A DNA stretch of 64,000 bases, taken from the NCBI RefSeq assembly GCF_042685745.1, contig NZ_JBHUNT010000001.1, positions 1,922,001-1,986,000 on the forward strand, written 5' to 3'. The number at the start of each line of letters is the position of its first letter. Positions within the stretch are counted from its first letter, which is position 1. Below, in pieces: positions 43,796 through 52,763 of the stretch. A model generated the notes under the pieces. It did not search any database, was not told the origin of the DNA, and saw only the letters and a list, made by a program, of their open reading frames with translations. The translations under genes were made by a program, and so were the position numbers. Source of the stretch: Prauserella_A oleivorans (GTDB taxonomy: Bacteria > Actinomycetota > Actinomycetes > Mycobacteriales > Pseudonocardiaceae).

Positions 43796-44566
43796 CTAAC
43801 CCATCTCCGGCACTGGTTCGTGCCAGTGCACGGCGCGAGCCAGGAGTGAGGGGGCGAGGCCGAACATCTCGTGGCAGACGCGGGTGAGGTGGGCGCTGTC
43901 GGCGAATCCGGCGGCGTGCGCGGCGTCGGTGAGTGTTGAACCCTGCCGAGCGTGGTCGATCGCCCGCTGCAGGCGTGCCCAGCGGACGTAGGCCCGGAAC
44001 GGGAGGCCGAGTTCGTCGCTGAACAGGTGACCGAGCCGGCTGGCCGAGATACCGACCGCCGCGGCGAGCTGTCCCAGGTGGACAGTGTGGTCAAGCATGG
44101 TCGGCAGCGCAGCTACCGCGTGCCGTAGCGCTGGGTGCAACGGCACCTGGTCAGGTGTGTCCGCATCGGCGAGCTCGGACAGGATCTGGTCAAGCAGCCC
44201 GATCGGGGTGCCGTCGACTGGGAGGCCGTTGTCGAGCAGTGGCTGCGCCGCCGCAGCCCACGCGGCGACGGAGTCGACGGGCAGCCCGGTGCGCCGCACC
44301 CGTGCGGTCAGTGTCTGGCCGAGCAGCCCGTCGGCGTCGATCCATGCCAGCAGTCCCGACGAGCCGCCGACCATCTCGTGTTCCGCGCCGGACGGAATCA
44401 CCGCCGCGCGGGCCTGCCGGCCGGTGCCGGCCTCGTCGCGCAGCCGCACCGGCTCGTCGGTGGCGAGCACGAGTTGCACCGCGGCGTGTCGGTGCCGATG
44501 GGCGACGCCGACCTGGCCGGTGTAGATCAACCGGCCGGGCCGGAGAGCCACCGTTCCCTGCCACAT
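43796..44566 (-). CDS. AraC-family transcriptional regulator
   Basis: 256 residues. N-terminal cupin-like part (HRHRHAAVQLVLATDEPVRL, AAVIPSGAEHEMVGG) and C-terminal double HTH (LGQLAAAVGISASRLGHLFS and LTDAAHAAGFADSAHLTRVC then HEMFG). ATG 44566 has GGGAG six bases upstream; a TTG two codons earlier abuts that site. Three bases after the ICMT-like gene, so co-transcribed. Ligand unknown. Confidence 0.85.
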   Translation of the reverse strand: MWQGTVALRPGRLIYTGQVGVAHRHRHAAVQLVLATDEPVRLRDEAGTGRQARAAVIPSGAEHEMVGGSSGLLAWIDADGLLGQTLTARVRRTGLPVDSVAAWAAAAQPLLDNGLPVDGTPIGLLDQILSELADADTPDQVPLHPALRHAVAALPTMLDHTVHLGQLAAAVGISASRLGHLFSDELGLPFRAYVRWARLQRAIDHARQGSTLTDAAHAAGFADSAHLTRVCHEMFGLAPSLLARAVHWHEPVPEMG

Positions 44567-44568
44567 CG

Positions 44569-45195
44569 TCAACTCCCGTGAGGGCGGCTGGCCCGCAGGC
44601 GACCGATACTGGGCAGGAAGCGGCCGACACGAGAGGCATAGTCGGTGTATGGCGCGCCGTGGACACCGCGTAGGTAGGGCTCTTCGACCAGGCGCACCTG
44701 GATCTCGATTCCGATGAGTGTGACCGCCAGGCCGGCGATCGCCACGAGGTTGGGCACCATCAACGCCAAGCCTAGGAACACACTGGCTGCGGCGGTGAAG
44801 ACAGGGTTGCGCACCAGCCGGAACGGACCGGTGGTCACCAGCGTGGTGTGTTCGATCTGGTCGACCCCGATCCGCCAGGAGGCGCCCAGCGCCAGCTGGG
44901 AACCGAAGGTCGCGAGGATGCCGAATATCACGAGCACGACGCCCAGACCGCGCACAACCGGGTAGTCGACGACGGCCAGCGGCGGCACGCCGGCCAGCGC
45001 GGCGACCGGCGCGCCGAGCCCCACCAGCAGGTAGCCGAGGTCAGCTACGGCGAGCCCCCACCATTCCAGCGAGCCGCGTGCCGCCCAGGTGCGCCGGTTG
45101 CCGGTGTCGCCGGTGCGGCGGCGCTGGATCAGCGTGCGCACTCCGCCAGCGAGGGCCATGAATACGACGAACAGGGCCAGGGCTGCGACGGCCAT
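44569..45195 (-). CDS. Isoprenylcysteine-carboxyl-methyltransferase-like membrane protein
   Basis: 208 residues with about five membrane segments. TTLVTTGPFRLVRNPVFTAA is the RHP/RNP-type SAM-binding segment of the ICMT/PEMT-like family, with EIQVRLVEEPYLRGVHGAPY then TDYASRVGRFLP at the end (EEPxL...Y..Y). Such proteins methylate small substrates at the membrane, including some metals or lipids. Its ATG overlaps the stop of the upstream methyltransferase by one base. Confidence 0.8.
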   Translation of the reverse strand: MAVAALALFVVFMALAGGVRTLIQRRRTGDTGNRRTWAARGSLEWWGLAVADLGYLLVGLGAPVAALAGVPPLAVVDYPVVRGLGVVLVIFGILATFGSQLALGASWRIGVDQIEHTTLVTTGPFRLVRNPVFTAAASVFLGLALMVPNLVAIAGLAVTLIGIEIQVRLVEEPYLRGVHGAPYTDYASRVGRFLPSIGRLRASRPHGS

Positions 45196-45827
45196 CACCC
45201 GTCACTCCCTGTAGGCACCGGCTTCGCGGCCACGCCGAGCAGGTAGTCACCGCTGATCCGGGTGACCGAGCCGAGCACCGCGAGGCCGTGGTGGGCCAGT
45301 TGGTCGAGGAACTGGTCGGCGGTGAACCGGTCCTCGGTGGGGTGGTCGAACAGCCGCTGGTAGATGGGGCGGGCCAGGGCGTGGGCGGTGACCTCCTCGA
45401 AGTAGAACCGCCCGCCCGGCGTGAGCACCCTGGCGACCTCCGCGATGGCCGCGCGCCAGTCCGGGATGTGGTGGACGATCCCGAAGTCGAACACCGCGTC
45501 ATAGCCGCCGTCCTCGGCATCCAGCGCGGCGCGCAGGTCGGTCGCGCTGCCCTGCACGAGCCGAACCCGGTCTCCGTAGCGAGCGAGGCGCCGGCCAGCG
45601 TGCTCGATCATCGCCGGGTCCAGGTCCACGGCGTCCACGCTGCCGGCGCCGAACCGCTCCAGCACCAGCTGCGTCCCGTACCCGGACCCACAACCGATCT
45701 CCAGCACCCGCGCCCCAGGGATCAGCCGCCCGCCGAACCGCATCAGCACCTGGGCCTCGTAGAAGCGCTGCAGCCAGCGCCGGGGCGGGGAATTCACCAG
45801 CGCTGTCTCGGCCTTGTTCATCAACAT
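45195..45827 (-). CDS. Class I SAM-dependent methyltransferase
   Basis: 210 residues. ARVLEIGCGSGYGTQLVLER (motif I), VDAVDLDPAMIEHAG (motif II), YDAVFDFGIVHHIPDW (motif IV), VLTPGGRFYFEEV (motif V). The substrate is unknown; UbiE/ArsM-like layout but without an obvious Cys set for arsenite. ATG 45827 has GAGG seven bases upstream. Divergent from the CmtR-like gene, and head of a four-gene minus-strand operon. Confidence 0.85.
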   Translation of the reverse strand: MLMNKAETALVNSPPRRWLQRFYEAQVLMRFGGRLIPGARVLEIGCGSGYGTQLVLERFGAGSVDAVDLDPAMIEHAGRRLARYGDRVRLVQGSATDLRAALDAEDGGYDAVFDFGIVHHIPDWRAAIAEVARVLTPGGRFYFEEVTAHALARPIYQRLFDHPTEDRFTADQFLDQLAHHGLAVLGSVTRISGDYLLGVAAKPVPTGSDG

Positions 45828-45856
45828 CGTCCAACCTCGATTCCATCACGTGTCAC

Positions 45857-45887
45857 TGCTATCATCGCCTAGTGACGATGAATAGCA
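45857..45887. promoter_or_regulatory. Operator dyad over the start of the CmtR-like gene
   Basis: TGCTATCATCG (45857-45867) pairs with CGATGAATAGCA (45876-45887), an 11-base dyad with one bulged base. TATCAT (45860-45865) is a -10 box six bases before the GTG at 45872. The operator thus covers the -10 box and the start codon, suiting a self-repressing ArsR-type protein. Confidence 0.6.
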
Positions 45888-46288
45888 CGGATGGATGTCT
45901 CGCGTCGAGCGTGGGCGCGGGCTTGGACCCGGCGGTGGCGTTGTTCCACAGCCTTTCGGACGCCACGCGGCTGGCGATCGTGCAACGCCTGGCCTGCGGT
46001 GAGGCGCGAGTGGTGGACCTGGTGGCCGCGTTGGGAATGGCGCAGTCCACGGTCTCGGCGCACGTTGCCTGCCTGCGTGACTGCGCGCTGGTGGTGGGCC
46101 GCCCGCAGGGCCGGCAGGTGTTCTACAGCCTCGCCCGCCCGGAGCTGATGGACCTGTTGGCATCGGCGGAAACACTGCTGGCCGCGACCGGCAACGCGGT
46201 GGCGCTGTGCCCGAACTACGGCACCGACACCCCAGCCGACGCGGATCAGGACAGCGCGATTGAGGACAGCAAGGAGAGTGCTCGATGA
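45872..46288 (+). CDS. cmtR: CmtR-like ArsR-family metal-sensing repressor
   Basis: 138 residues. ALFHSLSDATRLAIVQRLAC, VAALGMAQSTVSAHVACLRD then CALVVGRPQGRQVFYSLA. The Cys pair in HVACLRDCAL and the C-terminal ALCPNYG match the three-Cys Cd(II)/Pb(II) site of mycobacterial CmtR. GTG 45872 would be leaderless; ATG 45878 is an alternative. The stop overlaps the ATPase start. It should repress the P-type ATPase operon until Cd or Pb binds. Confidence 0.85.
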   Translation: MTMNSTDGCLASSVGAGLDPAVALFHSLSDATRLAIVQRLACGEARVVDLVAALGMAQSTVSAHVACLRDCALVVGRPQGRQVFYSLARPELMDLLASAETLLAATGNAVALCPNYGTDTPADADQDSAIEDSKESAR

Positions 46289-48246
46289 GCGACGCGTGCG
46301 GCTGCGGCCACGACGAACCCGTGGGCGAGGAGGCCGAGGAGCACGAGCCGGAACGGCTCTGGCAAGTCAAGGAACTCCAGTTCGCGGCGATCTCCGGGGT
46401 GTTCCTGCTCGCCGCGCTGATCGCGGGCTGGGCCGGCGCTTCGCGGCCGGTCGAGCTGGTGCTGGAGGTGGCGGCGTTGCTGGCCGGTGCCTACACCTTC
46501 GTCCCCTCCACGCTCAAGCGGCTGGTCAAGGGCAAGATCGGCGTCGGCACGCTGATGACCATCGCCGCGGTCGGCGCGGTCATCCTCGGCGAGGTCGGCG
46601 AGGCCGCGATGCTGGCCTTCCTGTTCTCCATCAGCGAGGGCCTGGAGGAATACTCCCTCGCGCGCACCCGCCGCGGCCTGCGCGCCCTGCTGTCCCTCGT
46701 CCCGGAAGAGGCCACCGTCCTGCGCGACGGCACCGAGACCGTGGTGTCCCCGGCCGAGCTGAGGGTCGGCGACCGGATGCTGGTCAAACCTGGCGAGCGG
46801 GTCGCCACCGACGGGATCATCCGCGAGGGCCGCACCGCGCTGGATGTCTCGGCGATCACCGGCGAGTCCGTCCCGGTCGAGGCCGGCCCCGGTAGCGAGG
46901 TGTTCGCCGGGTCGATCAACGGCACCGGCGTGCTCGAAGTCGAGGTCACCACCACCGCCGAGGACAACTCGCTCGCCCGGATCGTGCGGATCGTCGAGGC
47001 CGAGCAGGCCCGCAAGGGCGCCTCCCAGCGTCTCGCGGACCGGATCGCCAAACCGCTGGTGCCCGGCATCATGATCGCCGCCGCGCTGATCGCGGTGATC
47101 GGCAGCCTGCTCGGCGACCCGGTCACCTGGATCGAACGTGCCCTGGTCGTGCTCGTCGCCGCCTCCCCCTGTGCGCTGGCGATCTCCGTCCCGGTCGCCG
47201 TGGTGGCCGCGGTGGGTGCGGCCAGCAAGCTCGGTGTGCTGGTCAAGGGCGGCGCCGCGCTGGAAGCCCTCGGCGCGGTCCGCGGGGTGGCGTTGGACAA
47301 GACCGGCACCCTCACCGCGAACCGGCCCGCCGTCATCGACGTCGCCACCACCAACGGCGCCACCCGCGACCAGGTCCTGCACCTGGCCGCGGCCTTGGAG
47401 GCCCGCAGCGAACACCCGCTCGCCAAGGCGATCCTCGCCGCCGTCGACGACGTCACCCCCGCCAGCGACGTGGAGGCCGTCACCGGCGCCGGGCTCACCG
47501 GCCGCCTGGACGGACACACCCTCCGGCTGGGTCGCCCCGGCTGGCTCGACCCCGGCGCACTCGCCGCGGACGTGGAGCGGATGCAGCAGGCCGGCGCGAC
47601 CGCTGTGCTGGTCGAGCAGGACGGCCAGGTCGTCGGCGCGATCGCGGTCCGCGACGAACTGCGGCCGGAAGCCGCCGAGGTCGTGGCCCAGCTGCGCCGG
47701 GACGGCTACCACGTCGCGATGCTCACCGGCGACAACCACGCCACCGCTACCGCGCTCGCCAAGGACGTCGGCATCGACGACGTGCACGCCGAACTCCGCC
47801 CGGAGGACAAGGCCCGCCTGATCGACAAGCTGCGCGGCCAGCGCTCGACCGCGATGGTCGGCGACGGCGTCAACGACGCACCCGCCCTGGCCACCGCCGA
47901 CCTGGGCATCGCGATGGGCGCGATGGGCACCGACGTGGCGATCGAGACCGCCGACGTCGCGCTCATGGGCGAGGACCTGCGGCACCTGCCCCAGGCGTTC
48001 ACCCACGCCCGCCGCGCCCGCCGCATCATGCTGCAGAACGTCGGCCTGTCCCTCGGGTTGATCATCGCGTTGATGCCGCTGGCACTGTTCGGCGTGCTGG
48101 GGCTGGCCGCGGTGGTGCTGGTGCACGAGCTGGCCGAGGTCGTCGTGATCGCCAACGGCGTCCGCGCCGGCCGCACCAAGCCCCTGCAGGACACGGCCGA
48201 CCATCAGCCAGCGTTGACGCCGACCGCGGTGGGGGCTTCCTCGTGA
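46285..48246 (+). CDS. P1B-type heavy-metal ATPase (Cd/Pb/Zn class)
   Basis: 653 residues. Short Cys/His N-terminus (ACGCGHDEP) instead of a full metal-binding domain, TGES phosphatase motif (SAITGESVPVEAG), SPC membrane motif (VAASPCALAISVPVA), phosphorylation site ALDKTGTLTANRP, HP motif (RSEHPLAKAI), ATP-binding MLTGDN and MVGDGVNDAPALA. The last helix has VHELAEVVVIANGVRAGR. It exports soft divalent metals. Flanked by CmtR-like repressor and lspA with four-base overlaps. Confidence 0.92.
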   Translation: MSDACGCGHDEPVGEEAEEHEPERLWQVKELQFAAISGVFLLAALIAGWAGASRPVELVLEVAALLAGAYTFVPSTLKRLVKGKIGVGTLMTIAAVGAVILGEVGEAAMLAFLFSISEGLEEYSLARTRRGLRALLSLVPEEATVLRDGTETVVSPAELRVGDRMLVKPGERVATDGIIREGRTALDVSAITGESVPVEAGPGSEVFAGSINGTGVLEVEVTTTAEDNSLARIVRIVEAEQARKGASQRLADRIAKPLVPGIMIAAALIAVIGSLLGDPVTWIERALVVLVAASPCALAISVPVAVVAAVGAASKLGVLVKGGAALEALGAVRGVALDKTGTLTANRPAVIDVATTNGATRDQVLHLAAALEARSEHPLAKAILAAVDDVTPASDVEAVTGAGLTGRLDGHTLRLGRPGWLDPGALAADVERMQQAGATAVLVEQDGQVVGAIAVRDELRPEAAEVVAQLRRDGYHVAMLTGDNHATATALAKDVGIDDVHAELRPEDKARLIDKLRGQRSTAMVGDGVNDAPALATADLGIAMGAMGTDVAIETADVALMGEDLRHLPQAFTHARRARRIMLQNVGLSLGLIIALMPLALFGVLGLAAVVLVHELAEVVVIANGVRAGRTKPLQDTADHQPALTPTAVGASS

Positions 48247-48749
48247 GCGTCAGCGGACCCATCCGGACGGCCAGGGTGACCCGAGCCCGTGTCGCCCTGG
48301 TCGCCACCGCCGCGCTGCTGGCCGCGCTCGACCTCGGTCTGAAGACCTGGGCCAGTCGAGCGTTGGCCGACGGCGCCTCGGTGGACCTGCAGGTGATCCA
48401 GCTGCGGCTGGCGTTCAACTCCGGGGTGGCCTTCAGCCTCGGCGACACCCTGCCCAGCGGGGTCGTGCTCGGCGTCACCGGGCTGATCATCGCCGGGTTG
48501 GCGGTGTTCGCCTGGCGCGCCACCCGCACCGCGACCCTGCCCATGCGGCTCGGGCTGGCCGCGGTGCTGGCCGGGGCAATCGCCAACCTCGTCGACCGCG
48601 CCGCCGATGGGATGGTGACCGACTACCTGCACACCGGCTGGTTCCCCACCTTCAACCTCGCCGACGTCTTCATCACCGTCGGCGGCGCCGCGCTGGTCCT
48701 GGCCAGCCTCCGCGCCACCGACAGCACCAGTAAGGACTCCACGCCATGA
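48243..48749 (+). CDS. lspA: Lipoprotein signal peptidase II
   Basis: 168 residues with four membrane segments. LRLAFNSGVAFSLGD, AGAIANLVDRAADGMVTDYL and FNLADVFITVGG carry the conserved Asn, and the catalytic Asp pair (NLVDR and NLAD). It cleaves the signal of prolipoproteins. An lspA copy next to metal-export ATPases is a known arrangement. GTG 48243 overlaps the ATPase stop; its own end overlaps the CDF gene. Confidence 0.9.
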   Translation: MSVSGPIRTARVTRARVALVATAALLAALDLGLKTWASRALADGASVDLQVIQLRLAFNSGVAFSLGDTLPSGVVLGVTGLIIAGLAVFAWRATRTATLPMRLGLAAVLAGAIANLVDRAADGMVTDYLHTGWFPTFNLADVFITVGGAALVLASLRATDSTSKDSTP

Positions 48750-49384
48750 CCGCGCAGGACCAGGCAACTCTCGTGCGCCGCGGGCTGGCACTCGCGTGGT
48801 TCATCGTGGTCTGGGACGTCATCGAAGGCGTCGTCGCCGTCACCGCCGGACTCGCGGCCGACTCCATCGCCCTGGTCGGGTTCGGCATCGACTCGGCCAT
48901 CGAGGTCTTCGCCGCCAGCGTGGTGATCTGGCAACTACGCGCCGGTGCCCACGCCCGGCAGCAACCCGCGCTACGCGCCATCGCGGTCACCTTCTACGCC
49001 CTGGCCGCCTACGTCGCGTTCGAGTCAATCCGAGACCTCATTACGCAGGACAAGGCCGGCGAATCGTTGATCGGGATCGTGCTCAACGTGGTCGCCCTGA
49101 TCGTGATGACCCCGATCGCGCTGGCCCAACGGCGTACCGGGCGAGCGCTGAACAACCCGGTGCTGGTCGCACAGTCCACCGAAACGTGGATGTCCAACGC
49201 CCTGTCCATCACCGTCCTGGTCGGGCTGGGGCTCAACGCCACGCTCGGCTGGTGGTGGGCCGACCCCGTCGTCGCCCTGGTGGTCGCCGCGCTGGCGGTG
49301 CAATCCGGCCGCGAAGCCTGGCACGAGGCCAGCGAAAGCTCGACTCCCGAGAAGCACCCCGGCACCTCCGAGGAACGGCCATGA
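48746..49384 (+). CDS. CDF-family cation efflux protein
   Basis: 212 residues with about six membrane segments. ADSIALVGFGIDSAIEVFAA (metal site in helix 2) and TETWMSNALSITVLVGLGLN (helix 5 site, with Glu in place of the usual Asp/His) and WWWADPVVALVVAALAV. No cytoplasmic C-terminal domain. Antiporter-type efflux of divalent metals. ATG 48746 overlaps the lspA stop. Confidence 0.85.
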   Translation: MTAQDQATLVRRGLALAWFIVVWDVIEGVVAVTAGLAADSIALVGFGIDSAIEVFAASVVIWQLRAGAHARQQPALRAIAVTFYALAAYVAFESIRDLITQDKAGESLIGIVLNVVALIVMTPIALAQRRTGRALNNPVLVAQSTETWMSNALSITVLVGLGLNATLGWWWADPVVALVVAALAVQSGREAWHEASESSTPEKHPGTSEERP

Positions 49385-50643
49385 CGACCGAAAGCCGCTT
49401 CTGGCTTCTGCGCGACTCCCGCGCCGCCCACAAACAGGGCACGGAGGCGATCGCGCAGCGGCAGCGTGACCGACTCGCCGACATGGTCGCCTTCGCCCGC
49501 GCCCACTCGCCGTACTACCGCGAGCACTACCGCACCCTGCCCGACCGCGTCACCGACCCGACACAGTTGCCGGTCACCAGCAAGGCCGAGCTCATGCCGT
49601 GGTTCGACGACTGGGTCACCGACCCTGCCGTCACACTCGCCGCCGTGCGGGCGTTCGTCGAAGACCCCGCGCTGATCGGGGAGAAGTTCCTGGGCCGCTA
49701 CACCGTCTCCACCACCTCGGGCACCACCGGCACGCCCGGAATCTTCCTGACCGACCAGCGTGTTCTCGCCGTCACCGCCGCGGTGGGCGCACGCACGCTC
49801 AGTTCCTTGCTCAACCTCAAGGACGGCGCGCGCATCGTGGCTCGCGGCGGGCGCATCGCCATGGTGATCGCCACCGGCGGCCACTTCGCGTCCGCCACCG
49901 CCGCCGCCGCGCTGCGTAAGAACCGGTTGCGCCGCAACAGGATCGGGGTCTTCGGCGTGCACACCCCGATGCCCGAACTGGTCGAGGCGCTCAACGCCTT
50001 CCGCCCGGCCATCCTCGCCCCCTACGCCAGCATGGGCGCCCTGTTGGCCACCGAACAGCAAGCCGGCCGCCTGCACATCGACCCTGCCCTGGTGATCCTT
50101 TCCGCCGAGGGCCTCCCGCCGGGCGAGTACAGCCGAATCGCCACAGCGTTCGGCGCCAAGGTCCGCCACAGCTACGCGGCGAACGAATGCCCCTTCCTCA
50201 GCCAGAGTTGCCAGCACGGTTGGCTGCACGTCAACAGCGACTGGGCCATCCTCGAACCGGTCGACACCGACCACCAACCGGTCCCGCCCGGCCAACGCTC
50301 GCACACCGTGCTTCTGACCAACCTCGCCAACCGCACCCAACCCATCCTGCGCTACGACCTCGGCGACTCCGTCCTGCTCCGGCCCGACCCCTGCCCATGC
50401 GGCGATCCGCTCCCCGCGATCCAGGTCGAAGGCCGCACCGCCGACCTGCTCACCTTCCCCACCAGCCGCGGCGAACCAGTCACGATCGCACCCCTGACTA
50501 TCAGCCTGACCCTCGAACGCCTCCCCGGAGTCGAGCTCTTCCAGATCGTGCACACCGCACCCACCAACCTCAGCATCCGCCTCCAACCGACACCCGGCGC
50601 CGACCCGGAACAGATCTGGCAGTCGGTGCACACCGAGGTTTGA
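49381..50643 (+). CDS. Adenylate-forming enzyme, phenylacetate-CoA-ligase-like
   Basis: 420 residues. LADMVAFARAHSPYYREHYR, the P-loop-like TVSTTSGTTGTPGIFL, YAANECPFLSQSC and QPILRYDLGDSVLL then EGRTADLLTFP are family motifs of PaaK/CoF390-synthetase-like enzymes. CPCGDPLPAIQ gives a Cys pair common in the group. It should activate a carboxylate with ATP. Its overlap with the CDF gene places it in the Cd-type operon, an unusual association; the substrate is unknown. Confidence 0.8.
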   Translation: MTTESRFWLLRDSRAAHKQGTEAIAQRQRDRLADMVAFARAHSPYYREHYRTLPDRVTDPTQLPVTSKAELMPWFDDWVTDPAVTLAAVRAFVEDPALIGEKFLGRYTVSTTSGTTGTPGIFLTDQRVLAVTAAVGARTLSSLLNLKDGARIVARGGRIAMVIATGGHFASATAAAALRKNRLRRNRIGVFGVHTPMPELVEALNAFRPAILAPYASMGALLATEQQAGRLHIDPALVILSAEGLPPGEYSRIATAFGAKVRHSYAANECPFLSQSCQHGWLHVNSDWAILEPVDTDHQPVPPGQRSHTVLLTNLANRTQPILRYDLGDSVLLRPDPCPCGDPLPAIQVEGRTADLLTFPTSRGEPVTIAPLTISLTLERLPGVELFQIVHTAPTNLSIRLQPTPGADPEQIWQSVHTEV

Positions 50644-50661
50644 CGCACGCGGTGGAGCGGC

Positions 50662-51603
50662 ATGACCGTCACGCCGATGAGGCTGCGCTCGGCCATCGCC
50701 GAAACGCTCTGGGAGTGCGTCAAGGCCCACCACCTGGAAGCGGCCTGTGACGCGCTCGGCATGAAACCCGCCCGCGAGGGCAGCCCTGAGCCGTTCAACA
50801 GCAAGCGCAGCTACGTCGAGGGCCGGCTACAGGGCATGTCACTGACGGACTTGACCGACCTCGCCCACCGCGTCGCGGCCGAGTACGACGCCGAGCACCT
50901 ACAGCCGTTGCTCGATGCATCCGGTACGCACGGCGTAGCCGGCGAACTGAAGAACCTGATCTTCGCGGCCGACGGACCCAAGCCGGAGATCGTGTTCAGC
51001 GACGCCCTGAACAACGACGTCCTCGTCGTCAGGAACGAGCAGTTCTGTCTCGTTTACGACCGGCCGCTGGGCGCCCATGGCCTCACTTGGGCCGAACTGA
51101 CCAGCTGGTGGGCTGACCGCGAGGGACTGACCGACGCACCGGCCCGTGAGGTCTCGCTCAGCCTGTACCGGCGGCTGGACCGCTCTCTTGGTGACAACCA
51201 CGCGGAGCGACGAATACTGCGCACGTACGCCGATCGGTACGTCCGGCTCGGCGACGGCATCCCGGCGCTGATCCCGCAGGTGTACCTGCATTACGACCCG
51301 TACACCCGAGCGCACCACGCCCCTGGCACACCACCTCTGGCCCGCCAGCGCATGGACTTCCTCCTGCTGCTGCCACAGCGGATCCGCATTGTCATCGAGT
51401 GCGACGGTAAGCAGCACTACGCCGACGAGAACGGGCACGCGGATCCCCGTCGGTACGCCGAGATGGTGGCCGAGGACCGTGAACTGCGACTGCACGGCTA
51501 TGAGGTCTACCGCTTCGGCGGCGCCGAGCTCACCGACACTCCAGCCACTGGGCAACGGCTTGCAGCGTTCTTCGACCGGCTCGCCGAGCGTTACTCCACC
51601 TGA
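50662..51603 (+). CDS. AbiJ-like protein with C-terminal PD-(D/E)XK-type nuclease
   Basis: 313 residues. The N-terminal part (ETLWECVKAHHLEAACDALG, GELKNLIFAADGPKPEIVFS) resembles AbiJ N-terminal domains of abortive-infection proteins. The C-terminal part has ARQRMDFLLLLPQRIRIVIE then CDGKQHYADENG, with Asp and ExxGK-like residues, and AEDRELRLHGYEVYRFGGAE, as in Vsr/DUF559-like nucleases. Probably a single-gene anti-phage protein. 18 bases after the ligase gene, on the same strand. Confidence 0.65.
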   Translation: MTVTPMRLRSAIAETLWECVKAHHLEAACDALGMKPAREGSPEPFNSKRSYVEGRLQGMSLTDLTDLAHRVAAEYDAEHLQPLLDASGTHGVAGELKNLIFAADGPKPEIVFSDALNNDVLVVRNEQFCLVYDRPLGAHGLTWAELTSWWADREGLTDAPAREVSLSLYRRLDRSLGDNHAERRILRTYADRYVRLGDGIPALIPQVYLHYDPYTRAHHAPGTPPLARQRMDFLLLLPQRIRIVIECDGKQHYADENGHADPRRYAEMVAEDRELRLHGYEVYRFGGAELTDTPATGQRLAAFFDRLAERYST

Positions 51604-51654
51604 CTCCCCGTTGCCCAAACCAGTGAAAGCCGGTGGCCCGAGCAGGGTTGGGAG

Positions 51655-51897
51655 TCAGCGTCGTCGTGGAGGACGAGAAGGCCAAGGGCAGCGGCGGCCA
51701 TCAGAGCACAGGCGACGCGAGCGCTTCGCCCGGAACCGGTAGGAGCGCCTCAAAGGAGAAACCTCGGACAGAACCAGCGAGTTGACGTGGAGCGTGAGCG
51801 CGGCTTCCAACACAAGCATGGCCGACGCCGGAACACTGTCGATGTCTTCACGCCACGCTGCCAACAGAACCGCGAGCTCGTCGTCCTCGCCACCCAC
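51655..51897 (-). CDS. Small hypothetical protein of a conjugative-type operon
   Basis: 80 residues. DDELAVLLAAWREDIDSVPA is acidic and helical, the rest basic. Family not recognised. GTG 51897 has GGAGG seven bases upstream; the longer frame from 51957 is less likely. It follows the DUF2637 gene on the same strand by 62 bases and fits small genes of actinobacterial conjugative elements. Confidence 0.5.
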   Translation of the reverse strand: MGGEDDELAVLLAAWREDIDSVPASAMLVLEAALTLHVNSLVLSEVSPLRRSYRFRAKRSRRLCSDGRRCPWPSRPPRRR

Positions 51898-51959
51898 GCC
51901 ATCACCTCCGCTACCAACAGGCGTCGTACCTGCTCGACCTGCCGTTACGCGCGACACCG

Positions 51960-52763
51960 CTAGGCCACCAGCATCGCCGCGGCATGCATCTCATCCGCCG
52001 CATCAACTTCGGCTCGCTGTGCACCGACCTGCTCATCGAACTCGGACCGGACGATCTTGACGAGTTGGCGGGCCCGAGCCGCCCCTATCCCGAGCCGGAC
52101 TCGCAAGGTGTCAGCGGATATCGGCTTCTGGTGTGCCGCACGATGAGCGGCGTCCTCTCGCCGCGCCTGAGCCAAGAGTGCCTCCGGCGTGCGCCTAACG
52201 ACTGCTTGCTCACGACCTTGCTGCGGGACGTCCTCGCCAGGGTGGACCTGGGTCTCCGGCGCACCGGCATCCGAGTCCGCATCGACAGCTGGCTCCGGCC
52301 GCTCGACATCGCGTGCGACCGGCGTACGACTCGTGGCGCCGATCGCTTGCAATAGGCCAGGACCGACCTCCGACCAGCCGATCAGGAGGAGTGGCCCTAC
52401 CGCGTCGAACGCCGCCTTACCGAACTCGCCCGCCACGAGAGGCTCCGCCACGTTCAGCGCGAGGGTGACCACGCTCGCGAAGATCAGCAGCCGGCGAGCG
52501 GGCCGCAGCACCTCCGGGGACGCTCCGACAAGGGCCAGGTGCCGCGTGCCGAGCAGAAGCCCGAGGATCGAAAGGTCGACCGCTGGAGCGACCAGCGGCG
52601 CGACCCAGGCGGGCACGCCGAGTCGAAGCGCGAGATTGAGGACGTTGCCGAAGCCGAACAGGAAAGTGAGGCCGACGACGACGCCCATGATCACGGTGAC
52701 AGCCTGAACCACAGCAGCCCCGTCCGAACCTGATCGAGTCGACACAGCTGCGCGCCTGGTCAT
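51960..52763 (-). CDS. DUF2637 membrane protein (plasmid-spread type)
   Basis: 267 residues. Four membrane segments in the first half (VVQAVTVIMGVVVGLTFLFG, VAPLVAPAVDLSILGLLLG), typical of DUF2637. The C-terminal half has a coil and an HTH-like segment (ISADTLRVRLGIGAARARQL). These proteins occur with transfer and spread genes of actinobacterial plasmids and integrative elements. The start overlaps the stop of the HTH gene. Confidence 0.75.
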   Translation of the reverse strand: MTRRAAVSTRSGSDGAAVVQAVTVIMGVVVGLTFLFGFGNVLNLALRLGVPAWVAPLVAPAVDLSILGLLLGTRHLALVGASPEVLRPARRLLIFASVVTLALNVAEPLVAGEFGKAAFDAVGPLLLIGWSEVGPGLLQAIGATSRTPVARDVERPEPAVDADSDAGAPETQVHPGEDVPQQGREQAVVRRTPEALLAQARREDAAHRAAHQKPISADTLRVRLGIGAARARQLVKIVRSEFDEQVGAQRAEVDAADEMHAAAMLVA

